DNA of 64,000 nucleotides from Anaerolineales bacterium (GTDB lineage Bacteria; Chloroflexota; Anaerolineae; Anaerolineales; Villigracilaceae): positions 372,001 to 436,000 of the forward strand of contig JAEURJ010000007.1 of NCBI GenBank assembly GCA_016789305.1, in the 5' to 3' direction. This document shows, piece by piece, positions 18,272 through 30,071 of this stretch; position 1 is the first letter of the stretch, and every line of letters starts with the position of its first letter. A program made the position numbers and the translations under genes. A model generated the notes under the pieces. That model was not told the origin of the DNA. It ran no database searches and was given only the letters and a program-made list of their open reading frames with translations.

Positions 18272-19312
18272 ATGAAAGCAAACAACATATCAAGACGTGA
18301 TTTTCTAAAGTTGAGTGGGTTGGGACTGGCGAGTTTGCTGGCCCCGCCGCTCAACTTTCATTTCAATGACCCGTTTACAGCTCAACAGGGGCGTGTTACT
18401 TCGCGCATTGCGTGGATATATGACCGTCCTTCCCTGAGCGGTACACAGGTACGGTTATGTCAGCGCGATGTGCTGTTGAACATCGTCAACACATCCATCA
18501 GTGATGATGTGAATGCCAATAATCGAATCTGGTATGAGATCGGCACGGCAGATGTTACTGAAGGATATGCATACTCTGGGAATATTCAGCCGGTAAAAAC
18601 ATTGTTGAACACCCCGTTATTTATGGATATTCCTGAAGAGGGGATGCTGGCAGAGGTGACTGTTCCTTATACAGATGCCCATAAGGAAACCACAAAAACT
18701 TCCGATGTGGCGTATCGCATGTATTATGAGACCACGCACTGGGTGATGTCCATTATGACAAATGCCGAAGGACAGATGTGGTATCAGGTTCGCGACGATA
18801 AGTGGAATAAGTTGTACTATGCACGGGCTGAACACTTACGCTTCCTAACCGCGGAGGAAATGGTGCCCATCTCGCCGGATGTTCCGAATAAAAACAAAAA
18901 GATCCTGGTGCAATTGGAAAGCCAGTTAGTGACTGCTTTTGAGGATGGTTTACCGGTCTTTGTCACGCCGGTTTCCACGGGTGGTATATTCCGTGCCGGC
19001 ACGTACACCACACCCAAAGGTTCATTCACTACTTCCTACAAACGCCCCTCACGCCACATGGCTGCCGGGGACCTCGCCGCCAGCGGCTTCGACCTGCCCG
19101 GCGTCCCGTGGGTGCAATACATTACCGAAGGTGGGGTTTCATTTCATGGCACCTTTTGGCATAATGACTTTGGCCGTCCACGGTCGCATGGATGTATTAA
19201 TATGTCATCCTCCGCGGCGAAGTGGTTGTATCGTTGGTCGTCGCCTGAGGTGCCGCTTAAAAAAGAATTTGTTCATGGGGGGATCGGTACCAAGGTCGAG
19301 ATCATCCTCTAA
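18272..19312 (+). CDS. Tat-exported L,D-transpeptidase
   Basis: A 346-residue protein with the twin-arginine signal ISRRDFLKLSGLGLASLLA at residues 6-24. Central SH3-like repeats (WIYDRPSLSG, AYSGNIQPV) lead to a YkuD domain with FHGTFWHNDFG-x3-SHGCINM. It would act outside the membrane on peptidoglycan. The start is set at ATG 18272; a TTG three bases upstream is in frame, and the preceding gene ends five bases earlier. It is clearly paralogous to the next gene, which has the same domain order. Confidence 0.88.
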   Translation: MKANNISRRDFLKLSGLGLASLLAPPLNFHFNDPFTAQQGRVTSRIAWIYDRPSLSGTQVRLCQRDVLLNIVNTSISDDVNANNRIWYEIGTADVTEGYAYSGNIQPVKTLLNTPLFMDIPEEGMLAEVTVPYTDAHKETTKTSDVAYRMYYETTHWVMSIMTNAEGQMWYQVRDDKWNKLYYARAEHLRFLTAEEMVPISPDVPNKNKKILVQLESQLVTAFEDGLPVFVTPVSTGGIFRAGTYTTPKGSFTTSYKRPSRHMAAGDLAASGFDLPGVPWVQYITEGGVSFHGTFWHNDFGRPRSHGCINMSSSAAKWLYRWSSPEVPLKKEFVHGGIGTKVEIIL

Positions 19313-19358
19313 CAGAATATTAAGAAAGATGGCTTAACATCAAGCCATCAAGGACGTA

Positions 19359-20387
19359 ATGAACAAACCATTGAACATTTCCCGCCGTGACTTTTTAAAA
19401 CTTTCCGCTTCGGGCGCACTCGCGCTTGTTCTCTCCGAAATGGGCATTGACCGTGCTCTGGCCGCTCCCCCTGCCTCGCATGGACGAATCACATGGAGCG
19501 GTATTCCGCTGTACGATGCCCCGTCGTTCAATGCAAAGCAACTTCATCTCTTTGGCGTGGATCAGGTTTATCCATTGGACGCGGAAGTGGAAGGTGACGA
19601 AGGCTACGGCAATCCCTTCAACAAGATCTGGTATCAAATGGATGGCGGCTACGCCTATTCCGGATGGATCCAACCGGTTGAGATTCGATACAACAAACCG
19701 GTTTATCAAATCCCGGAAGCCGGTCAATTGGGAGAGATCACTGTGCCGATCAGTGAAACCCGTTTGACCCCATACACGTATGCCAACAATGGATATCGTT
19801 TATTTTATGGAACCACACATTGGGTGAAGAAGGTCATTGTCACACGCGAGGAAAAAAGCATCTGGTATGAAATTTACGACAGGGAACTGCAGAAATTATT
19901 CTACGTGCCGCACTACAACATGCGCATCATCCCAAACGAAGAGTTGACCCTGCTTTCTGCGAACATCCCCGACGCTGATAAATTGATCCATGTCGACCTG
20001 GATGCCCAGTTCGTTACGGCATTTGAAGGTGATACACAAGTCTTTGCTGCGCGTTGTTCAAGCGGCGGCAAGGGCACACGCACCCCGACGGGTGAGTTTT
20101 CCACCTATCACAAGGGACCCTCGGTACACATGACCAATCAAGGTGATTCGGTCAATAACATTTACAACCTGCCCGGCGTGCCGTGGTGTTCATTTTTTAC
20201 TGGGTATGGCAACGCTTTTCATGGAACATACTGGCATAATGATTACGGACGTCCGCGCAGCCACGGGTGCGTGAATCTACGGTCAGAGGATGCGAAATGG
20301 TTATATCGTTGGACCCGGCCCAACGTCCCGGTGGATGCGGATTATGTCCACCTGCCCGGTGAAGGAACGAAAGTCCAAATCGTTTAA
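19359..20387 (+). CDS. Tat-exported L,D-transpeptidase (paralogue)
   Basis: This 342-residue protein has a Tat signal ISRRDFLKLSASGALALVL and probable signal peptidase cleavage near RALAAPP. The body parallels the preceding protein (YSGWIQPVEIRYN, then a YkuD domain with FHGTYWHNDYG-x3-SHGCVNL). AAGGA ahead of ATG 19359 supports the start. Adjacent paralogues of the same plan indicate a local duplication. Export by Tat implies folding before translocation. Confidence 0.88.
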   Translation: MNKPLNISRRDFLKLSASGALALVLSEMGIDRALAAPPASHGRITWSGIPLYDAPSFNAKQLHLFGVDQVYPLDAEVEGDEGYGNPFNKIWYQMDGGYAYSGWIQPVEIRYNKPVYQIPEAGQLGEITVPISETRLTPYTYANNGYRLFYGTTHWVKKVIVTREEKSIWYEIYDRELQKLFYVPHYNMRIIPNEELTLLSANIPDADKLIHVDLDAQFVTAFEGDTQVFAARCSSGGKGTRTPTGEFSTYHKGPSVHMTNQGDSVNNIYNLPGVPWCSFFTGYGNAFHGTYWHNDYGRPRSHGCVNLRSEDAKWLYRWTRPNVPVDADYVHLPGEGTKVQIV

Positions 20388-20408
20388 TGATACAGAGGAG
20401 AATAATAA

Positions 20409-20984
20409 ATGAACCCAGCTTTTTCTTTCAGTCAGTATTTGCTCAAGCGCCAGGTCTTTGCATTGACCGGCAAATTCCGTTTCTTTGACCCGAGTGGGAA
20501 ATTGGTTCTGTTCAGTGAACAGAAGATGTTCAAGCTGCGTGAAGACATTCGTGTATATTCGGATGAAAGCAAAACACAGGAAGTGTTGATGATCAAAGCT
20601 CGTCAGATCGTTGATTTTTCCGCCGCGTACGATGTGGTGGACAGCGCCACCGGCGAAAAGGTGGGCGCTTTGCGCCGCAAGGGACTCGCTTCGCTTTTTC
20701 GCGATGAATGGGAAGTCTTAGATGTAGGCGATAATGTGGTCGGCAAGTTATTTGAAGACAGTATGGGGTTGGCATTGGTCCGCCGTTTCCTGAGCGGACT
20801 CGTTCCGCAGAATTATGACATCACCTTTGGCACCAACCGTGTGGCCGACCTGAAGCAAAATTTCAATCCGTTTACTTATCAGCTCAATATTGACTTCAGC
20901 ATGGATATTAACAAATTGCTCGATCGCCGTCTTGGCCTGGCTGCCGGTATTTTGCTGGCTGTTGTGGAAGGGCGACAGAGTTAA
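20409..20984 (+). CDS. LURP-one-related (scramblase-like beta barrel) protein
   Basis: A 191-residue protein matching the LURP-one/DUF567 fold: KRQVFALTGKFRFFDPSGK, SEQKMFKLREDIRVYSDE, then strands with paired Phe/Asp residues and a hydrophobic C-terminal helix. The fold is related to Tubby and phospholipid scramblases; the bacterial role is unknown. A GAGGAGAATAATAA leader gives a good ribosome-binding site. It is 21 bases after the last transpeptidase and may belong to that operon. Confidence 0.75.
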   Translation: MNPAFSFSQYLLKRQVFALTGKFRFFDPSGKLVLFSEQKMFKLREDIRVYSDESKTQEVLMIKARQIVDFSAAYDVVDSATGEKVGALRRKGLASLFRDEWEVLDVGDNVVGKLFEDSMGLALVRRFLSGLVPQNYDITFGTNRVADLKQNFNPFTYQLNIDFSMDINKLLDRRLGLAAGILLAVVEGRQS

Positions 20985-20990
20985 ATATTT

Positions 20991-21017
20991 GTAGGGGCGG
21001 GGTTACCCCGCCCCTAC
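20991..21017. repeat. GTAGGGGCG palindrome, copy 3
   Basis: Twelve-base perfect arms, GTAGGGGCGGGG (20991-21002) and its complement (21006-21017), with a TTA loop. It lies in the 46-base gap between the LURP-one gene and the next reading frame. Same family as the copies near 292, 9160 and 31141. Confidence 0.88.
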
Positions 21018-21030
21018 GCAAAACCAAATC

Positions 21031-21450
21031 ATGACCCAACAACCTCTATTTGCCGGACTTGTCATTGACGAAGCGGGCCGCCTCGCGGAGACCGCTTTCA
21101 TTGGAACCGAACCCTGTTACGTGGTGGATGACGCGGGTTTTCGCCGTCACATCCCATCGGAACAGATCGATCGCGCGGTGTTGGGTCAAATGGCCGAGAT
21201 GATGAAAGGCAGTGAAGATCTGCTCTCTGCTCAAGCCGCGAAAATGATGGGGCAGGATGATCCCTTCTCGAAAGCGATGATCGAAAAGCAATTAAAGAAT
21301 GTGGATCAGCAATTTGATGCGTTGATCAAACAAGGGATACCGGAAGATATGCGCGCTTATCTTGGCATGATGGGCTTCAAGGTTGTGATCAATTATCATG
21401 GGGAAATCGTACGAGTTGAACAGCCTGGAAGCTCAGGCGAAGACGAGTAA
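21031..21450 (+). CDS. Conserved hypothetical protein, 139 aa
   Basis: I do not recognise this family. The protein is soluble, with a first half containing a beta-rich segment (VIDEAGRLAETAFIGTEPCYVVDDAGFRRHIP) and a Met-rich helical middle (MAEMMKGSEDLLSAQAAKMMG). Codon use is like its neighbours. The ATG follows a palindrome with no obvious ribosome-binding site. It ends five bases before a strong terminator hairpin, which supports it as a real gene. Confidence 0.6.
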   Translation: MTQQPLFAGLVIDEAGRLAETAFIGTEPCYVVDDAGFRRHIPSEQIDRAVLGQMAEMMKGSEDLLSAQAAKMMGQDDPFSKAMIEKQLKNVDQQFDALIKQGIPEDMRAYLGMMGFKVVINYHGEIVRVEQPGSSGEDE

Positions 21451-21454
21451 AAGC

Positions 21455-21497
21455 TTAAAAGGATAAGCCCATCTTTTGGATGGGCTTATCCTTTTAA
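21455..21497 (+). terminator. Terminator hairpin upstream of the GrpB gene
   Basis: Nineteen-base perfect arms (21455-21473 and 21479-21497), core GGATAAGCCCATC, five-base loop, ending in a T-run. It closes the transcript of the hypothetical gene and nearly abuts the GrpB ribosome-binding site. Confidence 0.9.
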
Positions 21498-21507
21498 AGA
21501 GGTGAAT

Positions 21508-22062
21508 ATGATTGTTATTCATGAATACAACCCAAACTGGCCCGTGGAATTTGAATCGATTCGAACAAACCTTTCTTTAATACTGGGAACCCTTGCATTG
21601 CGCATCGACCATATTGGTTCGACTTCGGTTCCCGGCCTGGGTGCCAAAGATGTGATCGACATTCAAATCACCGTTCGTGAGTTGTCACCAGGGATTATTG
21701 CAAAGATGGTTGAAGCAGGATATGTCCAATCGGAACACACTCGTGACCATGTGCCGCTTGGCGAGGAGGATGATCCGCGATTGTGGGAGAAGTTCCTTTT
21801 TACAGAGCCGAAAGGTCAACGACGAGAACATATCCATGTGCGGGCGGAAGGGAAGCCCAATCAGAAATATCCGCTTTTATTTCGTGACTATCTCCGGTCT
21901 CATCCGAAATCTTCAATGTCCATTGAGTTGATCAAGCGCGAGATCGCGAAGCGACATTCTGATGATGTGGAAGCCTACTATGATATTAAAGATCCTGTCT
22001 ACGATTTGATTTGGGACGCTGCGTTGGATTGGGCAAAGTATACAAATTGGAGGCCAGGGTAA
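21508..22062 (+). CDS. GrpB / UPF0157 family nucleotidyltransferase-like protein
   Basis: A 184-residue GrpB-family protein: YNPNWPVEFESIRTNL followed by RIDHIGSTSVPGLGAKDVIDIQI, which contains the nucleotidyltransferase-like GS and DxD motifs. The family is related to GrpB and the CoaE-associated domain; its substrate is unknown. ATG 21508 is preferred over GTG 21502 because AAAGAGG is correctly spaced for it. It ends in its own terminator, convergent to plsY. Confidence 0.85.
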   Translation: MIVIHEYNPNWPVEFESIRTNLSLILGTLALRIDHIGSTSVPGLGAKDVIDIQITVRELSPGIIAKMVEAGYVQSEHTRDHVPLGEEDDPRLWEKFLFTEPKGQRREHIHVRAEGKPNQKYPLLFRDYLRSHPKSSMSIELIKREIAKRHSDDVEAYYDIKDPVYDLIWDAALDWAKYTNWRPG

Positions 22063-22076
22063 TTCTTAATATCAGC

Positions 22077-22112
22077 AAATAAAAAGGACCGCTTGAGCGG
22101 TCCTTTTTATTT
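22077..22112. terminator. Bidirectional terminator, GrpB / plsY
   Basis: Seventeen-base perfect arms (22077-22093, 22096-22112) with core GGACCGCT/AGCGGTCC, two-base loop and A/T tracts on both flanks, between convergent genes. Confidence 0.9.
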
Positions 22113-22113
22113 T

Positions 22114-22806
22114 TTATTCTTTTACTTCTTGTTTCGCTTCCCGTCTTGCTTTCAGCCAGCCGTTCAGGCTGTATTTTACAATGCGTTCATTGCCGCTAAA
22201 AAGCTTTATCAAATTTGGGCGCAACGCCCAAATAAGCAGGATTTCCGCACCCACACCGAACCAAACGTACACCCACGGCATCAGTCCCTGCGAAGCACGG
22301 ATTGCGAACACGACGATCGCAAAGAAAGCCACTGCCATCGTGGTGACAGAAGCGATGCCGATGGAGAAGAACGTCAAAATGCCAAGCGGGAGAATGATCA
22401 AAAGCGAACCGGGCCAGATCCCAATCGCACCGCCGACAGATGGCGCGCCGCCTGCCCCGCCTCGCAGACGAAGAAATTTTCCGCTTTCATCACGTTCCGA
22501 CAAAAAGATTGAATAATTATGACCGAGAATTGCAGCCAATCCGGTCAGTACATGCACACCATAGGCTTCTGGTGAGATCTTAAGTGCAATCCACATACCA
22601 ACTGCACCTTTCAAAATATCGAGCAAGGCTGTGGCAATTCCCGCCCCCAGTCCTGCCGCGCGCATGGCATTTGTGCCGCCCGTGCGTCCGCTTTCTATTT
22701 CGCGAATGTCTTTTCCTGTTTTAAGTTTGACGATCAGCAAACCAAATGGGATCGAACCGATCACATAGGAAAGCAGAACAAGCGCAATATGAATTACAAG
22801 TTGCAT
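22114..22806 (-). CDS. plsY: Glycerol-3-phosphate acyltransferase PlsY
   Basis: A 230-residue membrane protein of the PlsY family, which transfers acyl groups from acyl phosphate to glycerol-3-phosphate, the first step of phospholipid synthesis. Motifs: YVIGSIPFGLLIVKL, ESGRTGGTNAMRAAG (motif 1) and ILGHNYSIFLS (motif 2). Six or seven hydrophobic segments are visible. A small insertion (ERDESGKFLRLRGGAGGAPSV) replaces the usual shorter phosphate-binding loop. The terminator with GrpB overlaps its end. Confidence 0.92.
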   Translation of the reverse strand: MQLVIHIALVLLSYVIGSIPFGLLIVKLKTGKDIREIESGRTGGTNAMRAAGLGAGIATALLDILKGAVGMWIALKISPEAYGVHVLTGLAAILGHNYSIFLSERDESGKFLRLRGGAGGAPSVGGAIGIWPGSLLIILPLGILTFFSIGIASVTTMAVAFFAIVVFAIRASQGLMPWVYVWFGVGAEILLIWALRPNLIKLFSGNERIVKYSLNGWLKARREAKQEVKE

Positions 22807-22866
22807 TGAGACTCCTCCGAGTTGAATCTGATGGTAAGAACACGGCCAATGAGAGATGGTTTCTAT

Positions 22867-23265
22867 TTATCTGATCTGTAATGTTATTTCCGTGTAATCG
22901 TTATCTTTTATCCAAAAACCGCGCGCGTGCCAATCTTTATCTGTGTGCGAGAAAATCACGTACACTACTTCATAAGCAGCTTCTGCAATGTCGGTCGGCG
23001 AAACAGTATCAGGTCCGGCGGGATGCGAATGGAAGATTCCAAGCAGGTCCATGCTGTTGGAGTCGATCCACTCAAAGGCGGCCAACTGCTCCATTGGATT
23101 CATCACGTATCGCACTGCGCTCTGCGCCTGATTCTGCACGAAAAAAATTTTCTCCACCGTTGAATCTTTGCCTGCCAACAATCCGCAGGCTTCCAATGGC
23201 GCATGTGCATTGACGTGTTCGATCATGCTTTGTAATTGTTCTTTTGCAAGAATAAGGGATTGCAT
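22867..23265 (-). CDS. JAMM/MPN+ metallopeptidase (M67)
   Basis: A 132-residue stand-alone JAB/MPN domain with a complete JAMM site: the Glu in PLEACGLLAG, and HSHPAGPDTVSPTD giving the zinc His-x-His, Ser and Asp. Such bacterial proteins remove sulfur-carrier or ubiquitin-like tails. The start is ATG 23265, overlapping the stop of the upstream membrane gene (TAATG), so translation is probably coupled; an apparent N-terminal extension in the same frame overlaps that gene and is not used. No ubiquitin-like partner is seen nearby. Confidence 0.87.
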   Translation of the reverse strand: MQSLILAKEQLQSMIEHVNAHAPLEACGLLAGKDSTVEKIFFVQNQAQSAVRYVMNPMEQLAAFEWIDSNSMDLLGIFHSHPAGPDTVSPTDIAEAAYEVVYVIFSHTDKDWHARGFWIKDNDYTEITLQIR

Positions 23266-24083
23266 TACTTGAAGAATATGGCCGAGATCCATGCCGCGCC
23301 CAACACGATCAAGGGGCCGACCACGGCACGACGCAGGGGAATATTTTCGGTGGTGATTCCGGCGGATAGCATGGTCAATGCGTAAAGTGGACCGGTAACT
23401 GCGAGGCTGAATTGAATGGGAGTGAGCGGCCAATAATGCAGCCCCGCTCCGATCTGTGCGCAGACAATCCCGATCCCGGCTGCCCATGGGAAATCCCAGC
23501 GATCGGTGCCATCGAGATGCAAAATGCGCAGGCTGATCAACCCGGCTGCGAGGAACAGGATGGGCACGAGCACGAACATGCGCGCGCCGGAAAATCGCAG
23601 CGCCATTGCCATAATCAGGAAAAGCGCGTATGCCAGCGCGGTCAGACCGGCGCGCGCAAATGCATATGTTGGCGCTGACGGGTCGATGGTGATGTATTCA
23701 GCGAGATACACGCCGATCAAAATAAAAGCGCCAAATAAAAAGCCTGCCCACCAGATCAACCCATCGGGTAAAAGAGAAAGCGGGCCGCCCAGAATAAGTG
23801 TGGTCAATGTTGGAAGGAGCAAATGCTCAATGTTCGTTTTTGCGCCAAGCGCTGGATGACCGCGTGTCAGCCAATCCATGCCGGTGAAGGCGAGGGCCGC
23901 CGCGAGGATGGACATCGCTGTGCTGAGGGTGAGGGGATATGCAAAGTAGAAACCGGGCAGGCTCAGGCTGAGTGTGAAACGCGGGGATTGCACGATACGC
24001 GTCAACGCATACGTTAACAAAACGGAGGCGATCAAAATCCCGACCCGGTCTGCATTTGGCAAATACGAACGATTTTCCTGCAT
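23265..24083 (-). CDS. Polytopic membrane protein of unknown function
   Basis: A 272-residue protein with about eight hydrophobic helices (for example VGILIASVLLTYALTRIV, LSTAMSILAAALAFTGM, LLPTLTTLILGGPLSLL). I do not recognise a catalytic motif. TACAAT at 24095-24090 (minus) lies six bases before the ATG, indicating a leaderless mRNA. The stop codon overlaps the start of the JAMM peptidase, suggesting a functional pair. It is divergent from another membrane gene. Confidence 0.7.
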   Translation of the reverse strand: MQENRSYLPNADRVGILIASVLLTYALTRIVQSPRFTLSLSLPGFYFAYPLTLSTAMSILAAALAFTGMDWLTRGHPALGAKTNIEHLLLPTLTTLILGGPLSLLPDGLIWWAGFLFGAFILIGVYLAEYITIDPSAPTYAFARAGLTALAYALFLIMAMALRFSGARMFVLVPILFLAAGLISLRILHLDGTDRWDFPWAAGIGIVCAQIGAGLHYWPLTPIQFSLAVTGPLYALTMLSAGITTENIPLRRAVVGPLIVLGAAWISAIFFK

Positions 24084-24155
24084 ACAGAAATTGTACCTGT
24101 GGCAGGGTGGGAAAGCAAGCGGGCATCACACGCGGTATGGTAGAATCAATAGGTT

Positions 24156-25148
24156 ATGGAACGAACAAGTACAGAAGGTCTTCCTCCTCCCCCGGGAATT
24201 ATTAACTCGCTAAAGGCAGGCTTTGACGCAATTGCAGCGCACATCTACGCCATCATTCTGCCCATTTTGCTAAACCTGTTCTTCTGGCTTGGCCCGCGCC
24301 TGCGTATGGATGCTTTTTTTAATTCGATCAAAGCAGATATGGTGAATATTTGGCGAACGGGTGGGGTGCCTGCGGCAGAGATCCAAAAGATGATCGACAG
24401 TTACGAAAAAATTCTTCCGACGATCAATTTTTTCTGGCTGGTACGCACGCTTCCCATTGGGATCTCAAGCCTGATCTTTCCAGAATCAGCAGGTTCCACG
24501 CCTTTGGGGAATCCTGTTGCATTGCAGGCTGGTTTTTTTAGCATAATTGGTTGGGGATTTTTACTGACCCTGATCGGCTGGATCGGCGGTGGGTTGTACT
24601 TCCGTAGTGTCGCACGTATCGCGATGGATAACAATGAAGAGGTTCCCGTGGGGCTCTTTCGTGCGCTGGCACAGACCATCATGCTGTCCATCACATTTAC
24701 CATCCTTTCGCTTGTGGTCGGGCTTCCCATCGTTCTAATCCTTTCGCTCGTTCTGCAACTTAACGAGTTTCTGGCGAACATTCTTGTGTTGGTGCTGAGC
24801 CTTGCATCCATGTGGTTGATCGTGCCGTTGTTTTTCTGGCCGCATGGTGTGTTCGTTAAGAGGCAGAACTTCATTACGTCGGTCATTACCAGTATTCAAA
24901 TGGCACGGTTTACTTTGCCGACCAGCAGTATGTTCGTTCTGGCTGTGTTTTTATTGACGGCAGGCCTCAATTATTTATGGACCATCCCGCCACAAGACTC
25001 TTGGATGACGTTGTTTGGAATTTTTGGCCACGCCTTTGTGACCACGGGATTATTAGCTGCCAGCTTTATTTATTACCGCGACATGAATAACTGGCTGCAA
25101 AAAGTAATGGATCGCGTGCGCGCAAGCACACCGCGGCCCACGATGTAA
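24156..25148 (+). CDS. Polytopic membrane protein of unknown function
   Basis: A 330-residue protein with a Pro-rich N-terminus and about six helices (HIYAIILPILLNLFFWLG, WGFLLTLIGWIGGGLYF, TIMLSITFTILSLVVGLPIV and others). The segment GGLYFRSVARIAMDNNEEVP with two long helices resembles DUF975-like permeases, but I cannot name a family. TAGAAT at 24141-24146 lies nine bases before the ATG. It ends 59 bases before gyrB. Confidence 0.68.
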   Translation: MERTSTEGLPPPPGIINSLKAGFDAIAAHIYAIILPILLNLFFWLGPRLRMDAFFNSIKADMVNIWRTGGVPAAEIQKMIDSYEKILPTINFFWLVRTLPIGISSLIFPESAGSTPLGNPVALQAGFFSIIGWGFLLTLIGWIGGGLYFRSVARIAMDNNEEVPVGLFRALAQTIMLSITFTILSLVVGLPIVLILSLVLQLNEFLANILVLVLSLASMWLIVPLFFWPHGVFVKRQNFITSVITSIQMARFTLPTSSMFVLAVFLLTAGLNYLWTIPPQDSWMTLFGIFGHAFVTTGLLAASFIYYRDMNNWLQKVMDRVRASTPRPTM

Positions 25149-25195
25149 ATTATTCGATCAAGATCGAACTTTATTTGTCAATTCGTAAAAGATAG

Positions 25196-27139
<1,944 letters not shown>

Positions 27140-27147
27140 CCTGAATC

Positions 27148-27185
27148 ATAAAAGAGCCGCGAGAGAAATCTCGCGGCTCTTTTAT
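27148..27185 (+). terminator. gyrB terminator
   Basis: Seventeen-base perfect arms (27148-27164, 27169-27185), core AGAGCCGCGAGA, four-base loop AAAT, flanked by A and T tracts. It begins eight bases after the gyrB stop. Confidence 0.92.
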
Positions 27186-27329
27186 TTCCTTGCTTGACGT
27201 ATGTTAAAATTCTGTACACCCTTTAGAAAACCCTTCGCACATGGATAAAGCTGGATGAGTGCAGGGGGCGGATTGATAATAATATCTTTTGCTTTGAACT
27301 CAATGATTCCCAAGTGAAAGGAGCGATAA

Positions 27330-28640
27330 ATGGATCAGAAAAACAATGAAGAACGTTTTATTTTTCGTGTTTGGCTGAACGAGGCAAGGCGTGGTTTTTC
27401 GTTGCCTTATTTAATCGGCTTTTTGGTTATTCTTCCTTTTCTTGTTTATCAGATTTACTATTTATCCAGGGATATGGTTTATGGGGATGGTTCCATTGAC
27501 AATCTACTCATACAGCCGCGTTATGCAGCGTTCCGAGTCCCGGAATCTTCCATGACAATACAATATAACGCCGTAAATCGCCTGGCGGGCGATTTTGGTC
27601 AGGTTTATTTCCCATCAAAAGATCTGTTGCACGCAGAAGAAGCATATAACGGAGCCACCACCCTCGACCCGTGGCATCGGGCTTCGCGTTACGCGCCGTT
27701 CATAAATTTTGTATGTGCAGTGACGATTTGCCAGCTTCCCTATGGGTACGCCGGTATTGTACATGTTGTCCTCCAGTTCGCGCTTTTTTCATTGGGTCTG
27801 GCGGTTGCGCTTTGGGAGTTGAAGGTCACGAAGTTCCTGGTGCCAATACTTTTTCTTCTGCTGGTTTGCATCGGCTTGACACCCGCGGGGCTGTCATGGT
27901 TCGAACGCGGTCAATTTTCCCTCTATGTAGCTCTGAGTTATTTGTGGTTGTTTTTGGGATTACTTTTTGAAAAGAAACACTATATTATTCTTTCCGCCCT
28001 GTTTGCCTTTATTAAGTGGACATCGTTTCCGTTTCTGTTCATATTTTTCTGTGTGTATTTTTTGACTGCAATGGACATAAAGGATTTTCGAAGAAAACTT
28101 GGTTTTGCAGTCATTTTTGCGATCATCATAGAGATATTCTTCTTGATCTTTGCAAAAGCCAGTGTAAGATTTCTTCTGGTGCTTATTGCCCAGGAGATGT
28201 ATTCTCCTTTGTACGGAGTCAGCCTGGCAAAGCTCCTGCCGCGCGGGGTCGTAAAATTAATGCCCTTTGTACTGATCTTATTTGGCTATATTAACATTCG
28301 GAACGGGAGAAAAACACTTGTTGAATTGGTGCCGTATTTTTCGGGAGCGGTGATCATCTCGCTTACTTTTTCCCTCATCCCCTTTGAGTACAACATCATA
28401 AGTGTTTTTGGCCTTGCTCCATTCCTGATCTATTGGTGGAATTCGCAGGAAAATGACAAGCATTACAGAAGCATTTTGCTTGTAGCGCCCGTTCTTTTCC
28501 TTATTTTTGGGTCCTTTTCATTGGAGATTTTCGGCACGGAAGAAAATACGATCGTCTTCTACATATTAATTTCTCTGGTCTGCTTTCTCGTTCCGTTCTT
28601 ACAGGAAAGGATGGAAATAAAAAAAGCGGTTTCCTTGTAA
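27330..28640 (+). CDS. Polytopic membrane protein, GT-C glycosyltransferase-like
   Basis: A 436-residue protein with about ten hydrophobic helices and a sizeable extracytoplasmic loop after the first (residues about 45-110). The plan resembles DUF2029/GT87 or other GT-C enzymes, and WFERGQFSLYVALSYLWLFLGLL fits the GT87 middle region. Sequence identity to the protein at 6744 is not obvious by eye. GAAAGGAG precedes ATG 27330. The stop codon is inside a terminator hairpin. Confidence in a transferase role is moderate. Confidence 0.6.
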   Translation: MDQKNNEERFIFRVWLNEARRGFSLPYLIGFLVILPFLVYQIYYLSRDMVYGDGSIDNLLIQPRYAAFRVPESSMTIQYNAVNRLAGDFGQVYFPSKDLLHAEEAYNGATTLDPWHRASRYAPFINFVCAVTICQLPYGYAGIVHVVLQFALFSLGLAVALWELKVTKFLVPILFLLLVCIGLTPAGLSWFERGQFSLYVALSYLWLFLGLLFEKKHYIILSALFAFIKWTSFPFLFIFFCVYFLTAMDIKDFRRKLGFAVIFAIIIEIFFLIFAKASVRFLLVLIAQEMYSPLYGVSLAKLLPRGVVKLMPFVLILFGYINIRNGRKTLVELVPYFSGAVIISLTFSLIPFEYNIISVFGLAPFLIYWWNSQENDKHYRSILLVAPVLFLIFGSFSLEIFGTEENTIVFYILISLVCFLVPFLQERMEIKKAVSL

Positions 28641-28660
28641 CGAGGAAACCGCTTTTTTTA
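28617..28660 (+). terminator. Terminator overlapping the stop of the GT-C-like gene
   Basis: Arms AAAAAGCGGTTTCCT (28621-28635) and AGGAAACCGCTTTTT with a T7 run. The TAA stop (28638-28640) lies in the loop. metK is convergent on the other side. Confidence 0.9.
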
Positions 28661-28672
28661 TTCTAAATTTTC

Positions 28673-29887
<1,215 letters not shown>

Positions 29888-29910
29888 TGGTTTTGTTTCT
29901 CCTTAAGAAA

Positions 29911-29943
29911 ATAAAATTGCCCTTTCAACACGCGAAAGGGCAA
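29911..29943 (-). terminator. Riboswitch expression-platform terminator before metK
   Basis: On the minus strand, TTGCCCTTTC pairs with GAAAGGGCAA (plus-strand arms 29917-29926 and 29934-29943), with a 7-base loop, followed by TTTTATTTTC. It lies between the SAM-I aptamer and the metK start, as expected for transcription-terminating control. Confidence 0.88.
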
Positions 29944-29963
29944 TCTGCATAATGCTGTCTACC

Positions 29964-30071
29964 CTCTCATCTCCCAGAAAATGATCTGTCGGATTTGGCA
30001 CCATATTCAACTTTCGCTGACTGGTTGTCGAGACATCGCAGGGCCGTTCCCTCCGTCTCTCTGGATAAGAG
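29964..30071 (-). promoter_or_regulatory. SAM-I (S-box) riboswitch aptamer
   Basis: On the minus strand the 108-nt element starts CTCTTATCCAGAGAGACGGA and ends GATGAGAG, so P1 closes by eight pairs (one G-U). Internal S-box landmarks are present: GGAGGGAACGGCCCTGCGAT, CTCGACAACC, and GGTGCCAAATCCGACAGA. It binds S-adenosylmethionine and here would promote the terminator hairpin before metK. Landmark order and spacing match the S-box consensus by eye. Confidence 0.93.
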
